A model generated the notes under the pieces. That model ran no database searches. It was not told the DNA's origin and saw only the letters and a program-made list of their open reading frames with translations. The position numbers and the translations under genes are program-made. From Akkermansiaceae bacterium (lineage in GTDB: Bacteria > Verrucomicrobiota > Verrucomicrobiia > Verrucomicrobiales > Akkermansiaceae), in contig CAIYYV010000449.1 of assembly GCA_903930425.1 (NCBI GenBank), positions 1 through 42,308 on the forward strand: a stretch of DNA of 42,308 nt, given 5' to 3'. Positions 9,313 through 18,427 of this stretch are shown in pieces (positions within the stretch are counted from its first letter, which is position 1; each line of letters opens with the position of its first letter).

Positions 9313-10626
9313 TCACTCGTGGACGGGTTTGGCCCGCGGGGCCATGGATGGCGAGGAAGAATCCACTGGGGTGGCTTTCGGCACATCGGGCAAGGACGGC
9401 AAATTCCCGGCCGGAGCGGCGCGAGGGGCGACTGGCACGGCCCGGGGCGGGGCGGGGGACTCCTCCACGGGTCGTGCGCGTTTGGGTTTCACGAGCACGG
9501 CTTTGGGTGGCGGCTCATTTTGGATTTGAGGTTTTGATGCGGGGATTTCCGTGACTTCGACCGCTTTTTTCGGAACGATTTTGAGCGAGTTTTTCGGGGG
9601 TGGGGCGAGGCGCATGCGGATTTCCACCCGGCGGTTGGCGGCTTGTTCATCGGCCGTGCCGCGGGTCACCAGCGGTTCGGAGCGCCCGAATCCTCGCGTG
9701 CTGATTTTGGAGGCGTCAATTCGAAGCGATTGAATCAGGTAGTGTTTTACGGCCTCGGAGCGGCGGATCGAAAGATCGAGATTGAAGTCATCGCCGCCGA
9801 CCAAGTCAGTGTGTCCCTCGATCCAACAATAAAGACTCGGATTGCGGTCAATCAGCAGTGCGAGTTTCATCAATCCCACTTTGGCGCTTTCGCGGAGTTC
9901 GTCGCTGTTGAATTCAAACAGCAGGTCGCTTGGCAGCAATGTCTTCTTTGCTAACAGAATGTTAGGAGGGAGTCCTAACAGATCGTCCAGTGAGGCCACG
10001 CCGTCCAAGGCCCCTTTTGTGACATTGCCGCGCGCTCCTTGTTTGATGAGATTTTTGGTGAATTGCGCGAGATCGTCGTCATTTTGCGGGACGGCACCTG
10101 GGTCGACCGTGACTTGGCCGATTTCGGCGGCTTTGAGTGGTTCTGCGCTGCGTCCGAGTTCTGGCAGATTGGGAGTGATTTCGAGAGCGGCGGAGACTTC
10201 CATGGCGAGTGCCGCGGGATCTCCTTGCAGGGTCGGGTTTTTCATTTGCAGCGCGTATTCCGCCTGCTCGATTTCCGGTTTGATGTCGATTTCCCGGTTT
10301 TTCGGCAAGGCGGCGAGCAGGTCGACTTCATCGAGCAGGGAGGCCGCGTCGGTGGGTGGGGTGATGCGGGTTTCGGGCGATGCGGTGGGATCAGGCTCGA
10401 TGGGCAGGGCCTCCACTTGGTGGACATGGATGGCGCTGGTGTTGAGTTCGGGGGGAGTTTCGAAGCTCAGGGCGATTTTCATTCGGTCCAAGGCGAAGTA
10501 GACGCCGATATGAAGGAGGATGGAGACGAGCATGGCCATGGTGGCCCACCATCCGAGGTGTTCCGGGCCGGGCAACCGATAAGGTACTCCGTCACGCAAG
10601 GCTCTCCATGAATCACTGCTGGCCAC
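9313..10626 (-). CDS. OmpA family protein with N-terminal TM anchor and Pro-rich C-terminal tail
   Basis: LLFEFNSDELRESAKVGL...IEGHTDLVGGDDFNLDLSIRRSEAVKHYL...RGFGRSEPL...NRRVEIRM. Confidence 0.9.
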   Translation of the reverse strand: MASSDSWRALRDGVPYRLPGPEHLGWWATMAMLVSILLHIGVYFALDRMKIALSFETPPELNTSAIHVHQVEALPIEPDPTASPETRITPPTDAASLLDEVDLLAALPKNREIDIKPEIEQAEYALQMKNPTLQGDPAALAMEVSAALEITPNLPELGRSAEPLKAAEIGQVTVDPGAVPQNDDDLAQFTKNLIKQGARGNVTKGALDGVASLDDLLGLPPNILLAKKTLLPSDLLFEFNSDELRESAKVGLMKLALLIDRNPSLYCWIEGHTDLVGGDDFNLDLSIRRSEAVKHYLIQSLRIDASKISTRGFGRSEPLVTRGTADEQAANRRVEIRMRLAPPPKNSLKIVPKKAVEVTEIPASKPQIQNEPPPKAVLVKPKRARPVEESPAPPRAVPVAPRAAPAGNLPSLPDVPKATPVDSSSPSMAPRAKPVHE

Positions 10627-10727
10627 AGGGAGATCATACCTGAATCAAATGTGCTGGCAATCACGGGAATTGGATGTTATGTTCTGACACGACATTCGAG
10701 TTGTCTATTCGGTTCAACCTTCCCCTC

Positions 10728-11015
10728 ATGATGAATCCGCTCCCCTCCTCAGGAAAATCTCCCAAATCCGTCGGCACCCCTGGTGCGAAGGCCGCAGATC
10801 CGGTGGTGTCAAAAGTTGCCAAGGCGGTGAAAAAAGCCGCCACCAAGACCCCTGTGGTGCCCGCCAAGAAAGCGGCAGCCAAGCACTCGCCGGATGTGAT
10901 CGCGCGCGCTGCTTATTTGAATTATCGTCGGCGTGTGGAGCAGGGCTTGCCCGGGGATTCGCGGGGGGATTGGTTGGAGGCGGAGCGTTATGTGAGCGGC
11001 AAGAGCGAATCGTAA
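10728..11015 (+). CDS. DUF2934-like protein with Lys/Ala-rich N-terminus
   Basis: DVIARAAYLNYRRRVEQGLPGDSRGDWLEAERYV is the DUF2934 signature; KKAATKTPVVPAKKAAAKH low-complexity N-terminus. Confidence 0.75.
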   Translation: MMNPLPSSGKSPKSVGTPGAKAADPVVSKVAKAVKKAATKTPVVPAKKAAAKHSPDVIARAAYLNYRRRVEQGLPGDSRGDWLEAERYVSGKSES

Positions 11016-11053
11016 AATTTTTTATGCCTTCCGGCTTGGAGAACACGGGATGA

Positions 11054-12397
11054 ATGGTCACACTGTGGGTCGTGAACGCTTGCTCGTCTTTAGGTATTGG
11101 TTTGGCCGGTTGCGGGACTGTGGGTTCCGGAGTCTGGAACACCCTTGCATGCAATGGTGCGCTCATCACGGAACGCGCCGGCGGTGATTTTCATCTCCAC
11201 ATCTCCAAAATCCTCGTCCGTGACCCGTCGAAATCGCGTGACATCACCGGACAAGTGCCTGATGGCATCTTCACCACCGACTGGCGCGCATTGGTCGCGG
11301 ATCCGGCCGTCCATATCGTGGTGGAACTCATTGGCGGCACGGGGGACGCCTTTGAAATTGTGGCAGCCGCCCTGAGGGCTGGCAAACCCGTGGTCACCGG
11401 CAACAAGGCGCTCTTGGCCGAACGCGGCGTGGAATTGTTTGCTCTGTCGAAAGAAACGCAAACGCCGATTCATTTTGAAGCGGCGGTTGCCGGCGGCATT
11501 CCGATCATCCGCATCGTCCAGGATTCATTCATTGGCAATCGCATTCTATCGTTTTACGGCATCATCAACGGCACCTCGAACTACATCCTCGACCGCATGA
11601 CTGAGGTGAGCCTCAGTTTTGAGGCGGCGCTGGCCGAGGCTCAGGCGCTGGGTTATGCGGAGGCGCATCCGGCGCTCGATGTGAATGGTTGGGATGCTGC
11701 CCACAAGGCCATTCTGTTAGCCACTCTGGCGTATGGTTTTCCGATAGATCCCGCGTCCATTCATGTTTCCGGCATCGAGCAAGTCCGACCCGCCGATATC
11801 CATTTTGCAAAAACCCTCGGCTATGTCGTCAAATTGCTCGCGGTCATTCGCGAACATCCTGATGGCGCGGTTGAGTTGCGCATTCAGCCGTCGTTTGTTG
11901 CGAAATCGAGCATTTTGGCTTCGGTGCACGGGGTCTTCAATGCGATTGCCGTTCAGGGGGATGCGGCGGGCGAGGCGTTGTTTTACGGTCGTGGTGCGGG
12001 TCAGAACCCGACGGCTTCTGCGGTCGTCGCCGATTTGGTGGAGGCTGCCCGTTCGCTTGGCCAGTCGTCCGGCCACCGCGGGTTTCTGCCTTATCGGGAA
12101 AGCGGTCGGATGCTTCCTGTGGGCGAGACCTCCACGGCGTATTACGTGCGGTTTGACGTGACTGATCGTCCCGGGGTGATTGCGGAGATTGCGGGGATTC
12201 TAGCAGACCACCGGATTGGGATATCCGGCACGCATTCGCCGGTGAATCCGACTGATCCCGACGCCGAGTTTGTGGACATGGTTTTTTTGCTCCACACTTG
12301 TCCGTTTGGAAAACTCCAAGCCGCCCTTTCGAAAATTGAAACCTTGGATTGCGTCAACAGCTGCCCCGTCGTGTTTCGAATCGAAAGTCTTGGCTGA
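11054..12397 (+). CDS. hom: Homoserine dehydrogenase
   Basis: GIGLAGCGTVGSGVW, GGIPIIRIVQDSF, NGTSNYILDRM, DVNGWDAAHKAILLA, C-terminal ACT-like domain. Confidence 0.95.
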   Translation: MVTLWVVNACSSLGIGLAGCGTVGSGVWNTLACNGALITERAGGDFHLHISKILVRDPSKSRDITGQVPDGIFTTDWRALVADPAVHIVVELIGGTGDAFEIVAAALRAGKPVVTGNKALLAERGVELFALSKETQTPIHFEAAVAGGIPIIRIVQDSFIGNRILSFYGIINGTSNYILDRMTEVSLSFEAALAEAQALGYAEAHPALDVNGWDAAHKAILLATLAYGFPIDPASIHVSGIEQVRPADIHFAKTLGYVVKLLAVIREHPDGAVELRIQPSFVAKSSILASVHGVFNAIAVQGDAAGEALFYGRGAGQNPTASAVVADLVEAARSLGQSSGHRGFLPYRESGRMLPVGETSTAYYVRFDVTDRPGVIAEIAGILADHRIGISGTHSPVNPTDPDAEFVDMVFLLHTCPFGKLQAALSKIETLDCVNSCPVVFRIESLG

Positions 12398-12457
12398 GGA
12401 CGCATTCCATGCGCGCGCCTTCGGGTCCACGCGCCGTTTCGCTATCCACACCCGCAC

Positions 12458-14704
12458 ATGAAACGTGACTTCAAGTTCCGCTCCAATGGCCCGCCGCCAT
12501 CGGCCCGCCAAAACCTGTTAGATGCACCCGCGCTGCATGCCGAAGCGCAGCGTGTTGCCAAACAGCGAAAGGACCAAGCGATGTTGTGGAGGGCCTTATG
12601 GCTTGGCGGCCTGGTGATCGTTGTGATTTTCGTGGGTTTGGAGGGGTTTCAACCCGCGCCACAGGCAGCGGCACCGCAGCCGATGCCCGTGAAACCCTCA
12701 TCGATCCGCCCGTCGGCCACTCGCGTGAACCCCCCGGTCGAAGCCGCTGTTGGTTCTCCCAATCAGGCTGCGGCGGAACCCGCTTCCAAGGAACCTGTGC
12801 TCCCTCTGCCTTCGCCGAGGGTTCCCGGTGGAGAGGAAATTGCAGGCGACACCCCGACCGAAGCCGAGCGCGTGGCCGCGGAATCCGTGCTGCAATTGAC
12901 CGGTCTTGACGCGCAACGCGATGCCGCCATCTCGAGGGATCAGGAACTGCTGAAACAGGTCATCCTTGGCAAGGCGTGGGATGCCTATCGAGGTTTGTTA
13001 GGAAAATCGGTTCAGGCCGGGTTGGCGCGCTTGGCGCTGGCGCAGGGGCCTAACCGTTTTGATTTGGTGTGGAGTGAGCCGGTTCTCTATCAGGCATTGC
13101 TGCGTTGGAAAACGCTCGGGTGTTTTTCTGAATCGGAAATCACCTCGCTGGTGACCGACAGTTATTCGGGTGCCATGCTCACCTGGTTGCTGCACGACAA
13201 TCCGGCGATGGAGGAACTGCTGCTCACCGTGCATCCCAAGGACGACGGTGCCAAGATCCTCAAGTTCTTCATCGAGACTTGGTCGATCAACGAGCGCACC
13301 TATCCAAAATACTTCCCGCTCGCGGTGGCCTGCGCGGTGGTGTTCGATGAACCGATGGCGATTCCAAATCCACTCGGGAAATCCAAGTTTGGGGTAAAAG
13401 AATCGTTGGTGGATCCAGTGAGCCGATACCTGTGGTATGTGGAAAAGAACGAAAAGGGAAAATTGGCGGCACCGGTGCATCATTCGTCCGCCCGTGATCT
13501 TGTGTGGGTCGTCTGTGCGCCCGTGAGCACTTCCGAACTCGAGTGGTCGCTCGACAAGATGCAGTTGCGCCGGAAAAATTGGGGGCAAGCCTATGGGATG
13601 GTCGAGTATCTGATGGAGCGCGCGGTCAATGGGCTTAATCCCTACAAGGAATACTCGTTCTCGGAAATCCTGAAGCGGGGCGGGGTCTGCGGCGATCAAT
13701 CGTATTTTTGCGTCAACACCGCCCGGGCACAGGGGATTCCCGCCATGACGATCAGCGGCGAAACCCAAAGCGGTGCCCATGCCTGGGCCGGCGTGAAAAT
13801 CGATGCGGACGAATGGACCACTGGCGTCGGAAGAATCGGTGGTGCCTCGAAAGGCCAAGCCTCAAACCCGCAAACCGGCACCGCAATCAGCGAACAAGAA
13901 ATCCAGTTGTGGAACGACCGCTTTCACCAGAGCGCGGTCGTCACTCTCGCCGTGTGGCGTCATCTCTGGCTGGCGGATTTTTTCGCGTCCACCAACAACT
14001 CTGCCGACCATGCCGTCGCCGTCCGCTTGGCAAACCGCGTCGGTCATTCGTTCACTGAAACCTGGCAGGCCGTGTTTGCGCTGCTCAATCGGCAAACGCA
14101 ACTCACCGGAGATCCCCCCGTTCCTAACAACCTAGACGAGTGGAAGTCCTTCGCCAGCGACATGCGCCGCGAATTCAAAGACAACCCGCGAATGGCCGAG
14201 TTGGCCGCCCGCGCCGAAGTTGAATATATCTTTCCCTATGGTTCGGAGGGGGATGCCAGACGCTCGCTCATGCGCGACCGCCGAAGAATCGAACGCGATT
14301 CAGGCGAACAAAAGGACCTCATCGCATCCTCGCTCAAACGCGAGGCCGAAGTCATTCTCAAACAGGGCGGCCCGGATTCCAAACGCGAAATCAGCCGCCT
14401 TTATGATCGCGCCCTCCGCGACTATGGCGGCAGCATCACCGGTTTCAAGATGATGGCCGGCGATTACTTTGGCTATGCCGGTGATGACAAGGAACTCGCC
14501 CGAAAAGCCGCCCGCGATATCGAGCTTGCCTTCAAGCGCGTGGTGGAAACCGGCACCAAGGATTGGTTTCGCGCCACCACCGAGGCGTCCATCTATCAGA
14601 TGATTTGCGGGTATTACCGCAGCGCCGGTGATCCCGACCGGGCCACTTTGTTAGAAAAACGCCAGGAGGTGCTGCTTCGCCGCTCCAAGCGCGGTGCCCT
14701 GTGA
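12458..14704 (+). CDS. Large membrane-anchored protein with transglutaminase-like domain
   Basis: Single N-terminal TM; GGVCGDQSYFCVNTARAQGIPAMTISGE...GAHAWAGVKID resembles a transglutaminase core Cys/His. Confidence 0.65.
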   Translation: MKRDFKFRSNGPPPSARQNLLDAPALHAEAQRVAKQRKDQAMLWRALWLGGLVIVVIFVGLEGFQPAPQAAAPQPMPVKPSSIRPSATRVNPPVEAAVGSPNQAAAEPASKEPVLPLPSPRVPGGEEIAGDTPTEAERVAAESVLQLTGLDAQRDAAISRDQELLKQVILGKAWDAYRGLLGKSVQAGLARLALAQGPNRFDLVWSEPVLYQALLRWKTLGCFSESEITSLVTDSYSGAMLTWLLHDNPAMEELLLTVHPKDDGAKILKFFIETWSINERTYPKYFPLAVACAVVFDEPMAIPNPLGKSKFGVKESLVDPVSRYLWYVEKNEKGKLAAPVHHSSARDLVWVVCAPVSTSELEWSLDKMQLRRKNWGQAYGMVEYLMERAVNGLNPYKEYSFSEILKRGGVCGDQSYFCVNTARAQGIPAMTISGETQSGAHAWAGVKIDADEWTTGVGRIGGASKGQASNPQTGTAISEQEIQLWNDRFHQSAVVTLAVWRHLWLADFFASTNNSADHAVAVRLANRVGHSFTETWQAVFALLNRQTQLTGDPPVPNNLDEWKSFASDMRREFKDNPRMAELAARAEVEYIFPYGSEGDARRSLMRDRRRIERDSGEQKDLIASSLKREAEVILKQGGPDSKREISRLYDRALRDYGGSITGFKMMAGDYFGYAGDDKELARKAARDIELAFKRVVETGTKDWFRATTEASIYQMICGYYRSAGDPDRATLLEKRQEVLLRRSKRGAL

Positions 14705-14716
14705 CGAGTGCGGGGC

Positions 14717-15079
14717 TCAGCGCCGCCTCTCCACATGCACCGCCACGCATTCGGTGTCGGGCAGGATGTGTTTTTCCACAGTGACGGAGACGCGTTGCAG
14801 CGGGTGGTTTCCTAACAGCATTTCCGCAGTCTCCACGGCCAAAGTTTCGATCAGGCGGCGCGGCCGTGCGGACGCGAGGGCTTGGATTTCAAGAGCCACG
14901 GCGTGATAGTCGACAGTGCGCGCGAGGTCGTCCGCGCGGTAGTCGAATCCTTGGCTTGGCACCAGGCGCACGGTCAGCCAGAGGGTTTGCGGGACCGCAC
15001 GCTCGTCATCGGGAACACCGATGAGGGCGTTCACGCGCAGGCGGCGGATCTCGACGGTGTCAGGGGCTTGCATCGGCAT
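14717..15079 (-). CDS. folB: Dihydroneopterin aldolase
   Basis: VEIRRLRVNALIGVPDDERAVPQTLWLTVRL...LIETLAVETAEMLL...VTVEKH. Confidence 0.85.
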   Translation of the reverse strand: MPMQAPDTVEIRRLRVNALIGVPDDERAVPQTLWLTVRLVPSQGFDYRADDLARTVDYHAVALEIQALASARPRRLIETLAVETAEMLLGNHPLQRVSVTVEKHILPDTECVAVHVERRR

Positions 15080-15711
15080 TCGGGGTCGGAGGGTTTGTCT
15101 AACAGTTTCTGAAGGGCGTCGAGATTGGCGACAGTGAGATCGGGTTGGGAGGCGGCGAGGATTTCCGGCAGGGTGTAACCGGTGAGCACGGCGATGGATG
15201 CGATGCCGCCGTGACGGGCGGTCTCCACATCATGAATCATGTCGCCGACGAAGGCGGTTTCGGCCGGGTCGAGGCGATGGGTTTCAAGGATCGAGTGGAT
15301 GCGTTCCCGTTTGTCGGCAACGCCCGAGTAGGTCGCCTCAAAAAACCTGCGGAGGTCCAGGTCATCGAGTTGGCGCTCGAAGGCGGTGGTGTCCATCGAC
15401 GTGAGGACGAAGACCCGGAGTCCCGAGGCGGCGCACCAAGCGAGTTTTTCGCGGGCATGGGGGAGCACGGTGACGGGGGTGAGCGCGGTGTCGAAGGCCG
15501 AGCGGAAGCGGGCCTCGAGTTCTTCTAACGGGATGTTAGGGAGGAGGTCATGGTAGAATTCGCGATAAGGCAGGCGGAACTGGTGGCGGAAGCGGACGCG
15601 GTCGAAGCGAGGGAGCGCGTAGTGGTCCATGACGGCGTTGGTGGCTTCGATCACGGGGCCGAGATCGTCCACGAGGGTGCCGGACCAATCGAAGATGAGG
15701 TTGCGGAACAT
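15031..15711 (-). CDS. HAD family hydrolase (phosphoglycolate phosphatase-like)
   Basis: LIFDWSGTLVDDLGPV, VFVLTSMD, TAFVGDMIHDVETARHGGI motifs. Confidence 0.85.
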   Translation of the reverse strand: MFRNLIFDWSGTLVDDLGPVIEATNAVMDHYALPRFDRVRFRHQFRLPYREFYHDLLPNIPLEELEARFRSAFDTALTPVTVLPHAREKLAWCAASGLRVFVLTSMDTTAFERQLDDLDLRRFFEATYSGVADKRERIHSILETHRLDPAETAFVGDMIHDVETARHGGIASIAVLTGYTLPEILAASQPDLTVANLDALQKLLDKPSDPECRCKPLTPSRSAACA

Positions 15712-15718
15712 GCGATTG

Positions 15719-16090
15719 TTAGCCCAGCGTGAACTTGACGGATTGGATGCGGTCTTGGCCGAGTTGATTTTGGATGCGGGCCAGGAGCAGGGGTTTCATT
15801 TGTTCGAGGTGGAAGCGCATGGCCGGTTGGGTGACCCGGAGCACGAGGTGGCCATTTTTCACCGAGACGGGTTCGCTGTGACGGGCGATGAAGTCACCGG
15901 CGAGATCCTTCCATGTGGCGCGGACCTGATCCTCGTGGAGGCCGTCCTGCACGCCCGCCGAGCGCAGGATGGCGGCGATGAATAGCCCGGCATTATGGAT
16001 CCCTGCGTTGAGGTCCAGGGATTCCTCGCAGCCACGCCATTCGCACAGGATTTCCTCGCGGGGTGTGCGGGGGGCGGCCTTTCGGGTCAT
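15719..16090 (-). CDS. DUF721 / DciA-like protein
   Basis: VRATWKDLAGDFIARHSEPVSVKNGHLVLRVTQPAMRFHLEQMKPLLLARIQNQLG. Confidence 0.7.
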   Translation of the reverse strand: MTRKAAPRTPREEILCEWRGCEESLDLNAGIHNAGLFIAAILRSAGVQDGLHEDQVRATWKDLAGDFIARHSEPVSVKNGHLVLRVTQPAMRFHLEQMKPLLLARIQNQLGQDRIQSVKFTLG

Positions 16091-16107
16091 GACTGGGGGT
16101 GGACGGC

Positions 16108-16344
16108 TTACTCGTCACCATCGTCGCCGATGGCCTCGACAGGGCAGCCCTCGCTGGCCTCGCAGCATTGGGCGAGTTCCTCGTCATTTTCCGGTTGTTT
16201 ATAAACATACGAGAAGCCTTCGTTTTCGGCGCGGTTGAAATTATTCGGCGCGGTTTCGCGGCAGAGATCGCAATCGATACACTGGCTATCTACATAAAAT
16301 TTACCGGTGACATTTTCAGAGTTTTTATCTTCGCGGGCAGCCAT
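16108..16344 (-). CDS. 4Fe-4S ferredoxin
   Basis: FYVDSQCIDCDLCRETAPNNF...CCEASEGCPVEAI cysteine pattern. Confidence 0.88.
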   Translation of the reverse strand: MAAREDKNSENVTGKFYVDSQCIDCDLCRETAPNNFNRAENEGFSYVYKQPENDEELAQCCEASEGCPVEAIGDDGDE

Positions 16345-16481
16345 GGTGTTGGGGATGAATTGTGTTCGGATGAGATACGCGTCGCGGACGATTGATGCAA
16401 TCGGAAATTTTGGTAACTTGCAGTGTTGGATTGGCGCTGGTCAAATTGCGCGGGATCGCCTATGAAAAAACAACTCGCATC

Positions 16482-17570
16482 ATGACCAGTCAGCCACCCT
16501 CATCATCGGACGGCCCCGTCCTGCCACCGCGCATTCGTCCGCTTTTGGCAAGTTTGGCCAAGGAAACGACGGAACAGGATTTGTGGGCTTTCGACGGGGA
16601 TCCGGATTCTCCGCAGGTGCCTGAGGAAATGCGGGACGAGATGCCCTTGCTTCGGATATACGGCAAGGATTTGCCCGAGCAGCGGCCACGCCAGTCGGAA
16701 AGGACTTATGCCACCGAGAGTGCTCGGGCGTTTTCGCAAACGCTCGAAGACGACAAGATCCGCACGAATATCCAGAAATCTTCTGCCGCCGCTCCCGCAT
16801 CGCCCGCCCCCACCAAGGCATCGGCCCCCGAGAACATTTTCGACGATCTCGAATCCTGGGATGCGGGCCTTGCGCCTCCTCCCTTCGATCCGCCGCTTGC
16901 CCCGGACATGGCGATGCCTGCAGAGCTTGCCCCCCCGCAGACGGTTCCGTTAGAAACCGCCCCGGCCATCGTCGTCGAGCCAGACGAGTTTTCACCGGCA
17001 CCTCCTGCCGGAGGAGGTCCCGTTTCGTTGCGTCCTCGCTTGCGGTTTTCCAAGGTCGAGCGCTTCGGTGTTTTCGCTTTGCTCGTTTGTTTGTTTGTGG
17101 CGCTGGCGGCCATTTTTGGGGTGGGTTGGAAGTATTTGCCCACGGCGTCCAATCCTGTGAGTGCCAATGATTTTCCGATCAAGGGCAGTCACGTCACGCT
17201 TCGCTCGGCGACCAGTTATTGGCGTGCGCCGATTGCGGGAGGTGCTTCACCGGACACGTTCCGGCGCGGCACGCAATTGCTGCCGGTGCTTGAACTGGAT
17301 GTAAGCGGCGGGCCTGCGGTCCTCAGGATTTTATTCCGAAATGACGACCGTTCCGTGGTCGGTGACGCGGTGACCCGCACCGTTGCCAATGGCGGGCTCT
17401 TGCAAATCCCCGCCACCGCCGGTTTCGATGACCTCGGCATGCACGCCGCCTACCGCACCGGCGAAAGCAAACCATGGACGATCGAGGTGCTCGAAGCCCC
17501 CACCGCCACCGCCGCCGGTAAGGAATTCAAACCCATTTTCGAGATGAACATCTCCACTGACCGTCGCTGA
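16482..17570 (+). CDS. Hypothetical membrane protein with Pro-rich cytoplasmic region
   Basis: Open frame with central TM (FGVFALLVCLFVALAAIFGVGW); no family recognised. Confidence 0.6.
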   Translation: MTSQPPSSSDGPVLPPRIRPLLASLAKETTEQDLWAFDGDPDSPQVPEEMRDEMPLLRIYGKDLPEQRPRQSERTYATESARAFSQTLEDDKIRTNIQKSSAAAPASPAPTKASAPENIFDDLESWDAGLAPPPFDPPLAPDMAMPAELAPPQTVPLETAPAIVVEPDEFSPAPPAGGGPVSLRPRLRFSKVERFGVFALLVCLFVALAAIFGVGWKYLPTASNPVSANDFPIKGSHVTLRSATSYWRAPIAGGASPDTFRRGTQLLPVLELDVSGGPAVLRILFRNDDRSVVGDAVTRTVANGGLLQIPATAGFDDLGMHAAYRTGESKPWTIEVLEAPTATAAGKEFKPIFEMNISTDRR

Positions 17571-17581
17571 AATTTGCCGCC

Positions 17582-18409
17582 ATGATCGATTCAGAATGCA
17601 CGCCGGTCACGCCAAGGCAAGGTTGGCATGTCATGCATTTGTTCTATCATGTCGATTACGCGCAATGGGCACTGTATGGGGATGATGAAAAACGCCAGGC
17701 GAAAACCCGCCTCACAGAATGGGTGCAGGAAATCCGCGCGACGCCGGACACGCACTTGCTCGTTTTTTCGGTGGCGACCTCCAAGGCGGATCTTGGATTC
17801 ATGCTGCTCACGCCCGATTTGCAGGTTGCGAATTCCTGCGAGAAACAGTTAGGCCTTTCGCTCGGCCCGGAAATCCTCAGCCCGGCCTATTCGTATTTTT
17901 CACAGACGGAGGTTTCCGAATATGTCACTACCCGCGACTCACACGCCCGGGAAATCCTGGCTGCCCAGCCCGGCCTCGCCGGTGATTCCGTGGAATTCTC
18001 CGCGGCGATGCGCGCGTTCGATGTCCGATGCGAGCACCTGCTGAAACGCTGCCTTTATCCGGTGCTGCCGGATTGGCCCGTGATTTGTTTCTATCCGATG
18101 TCGCGGCGTCGCGCCGACCCTCACAATTGGTATGCTCTCCCGTTTGAAGAGCGCCGGAAACTCATGGACGGCCAAGACCGGATCGGCCGCGCCCATGCGG
18201 ACCGGGTCCTCCACCTCGTCACCGGCTCCACCGGTCTCGACGAATACGAATGGGCGGTCACCCTGCTTGCCAAAGACACTTTTGACATCAAGGCCTTCGT
18301 CTCTGAAATGCGTTTTGACGATGCGTCCGCGCGTTACGCCGATTTCGGCGATTGCTTCATCGGCCTGCAGCTACCGCTCGATGTGTTGTTCCGCCGCATC
18401 TGCCTTTGA
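17582..18409 (+). CDS. hemQ: Coproheme decarboxylase (chlorite dismutase family)
   Basis: CFYPMSRRRADPHNWYALPFEERRKLMDGQDRIGR...TGSTGLDEYEWAVTLLA...EMRFDDASARYADFG; HemQ signature. Confidence 0.9.
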   Translation: MIDSECTPVTPRQGWHVMHLFYHVDYAQWALYGDDEKRQAKTRLTEWVQEIRATPDTHLLVFSVATSKADLGFMLLTPDLQVANSCEKQLGLSLGPEILSPAYSYFSQTEVSEYVTTRDSHAREILAAQPGLAGDSVEFSAAMRAFDVRCEHLLKRCLYPVLPDWPVICFYPMSRRRADPHNWYALPFEERRKLMDGQDRIGRAHADRVLHLVTGSTGLDEYEWAVTLLAKDTFDIKAFVSEMRFDDASARYADFGDCFIGLQLPLDVLFRRICL

Positions 18410-18427
18410 GCATCCGTCTCCCGGTTC

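Noticed and set aside
12998-13858. 286-aa minus-strand ORF
   Set aside because: Shadow of the transglutaminase-like gene on the plus strand.
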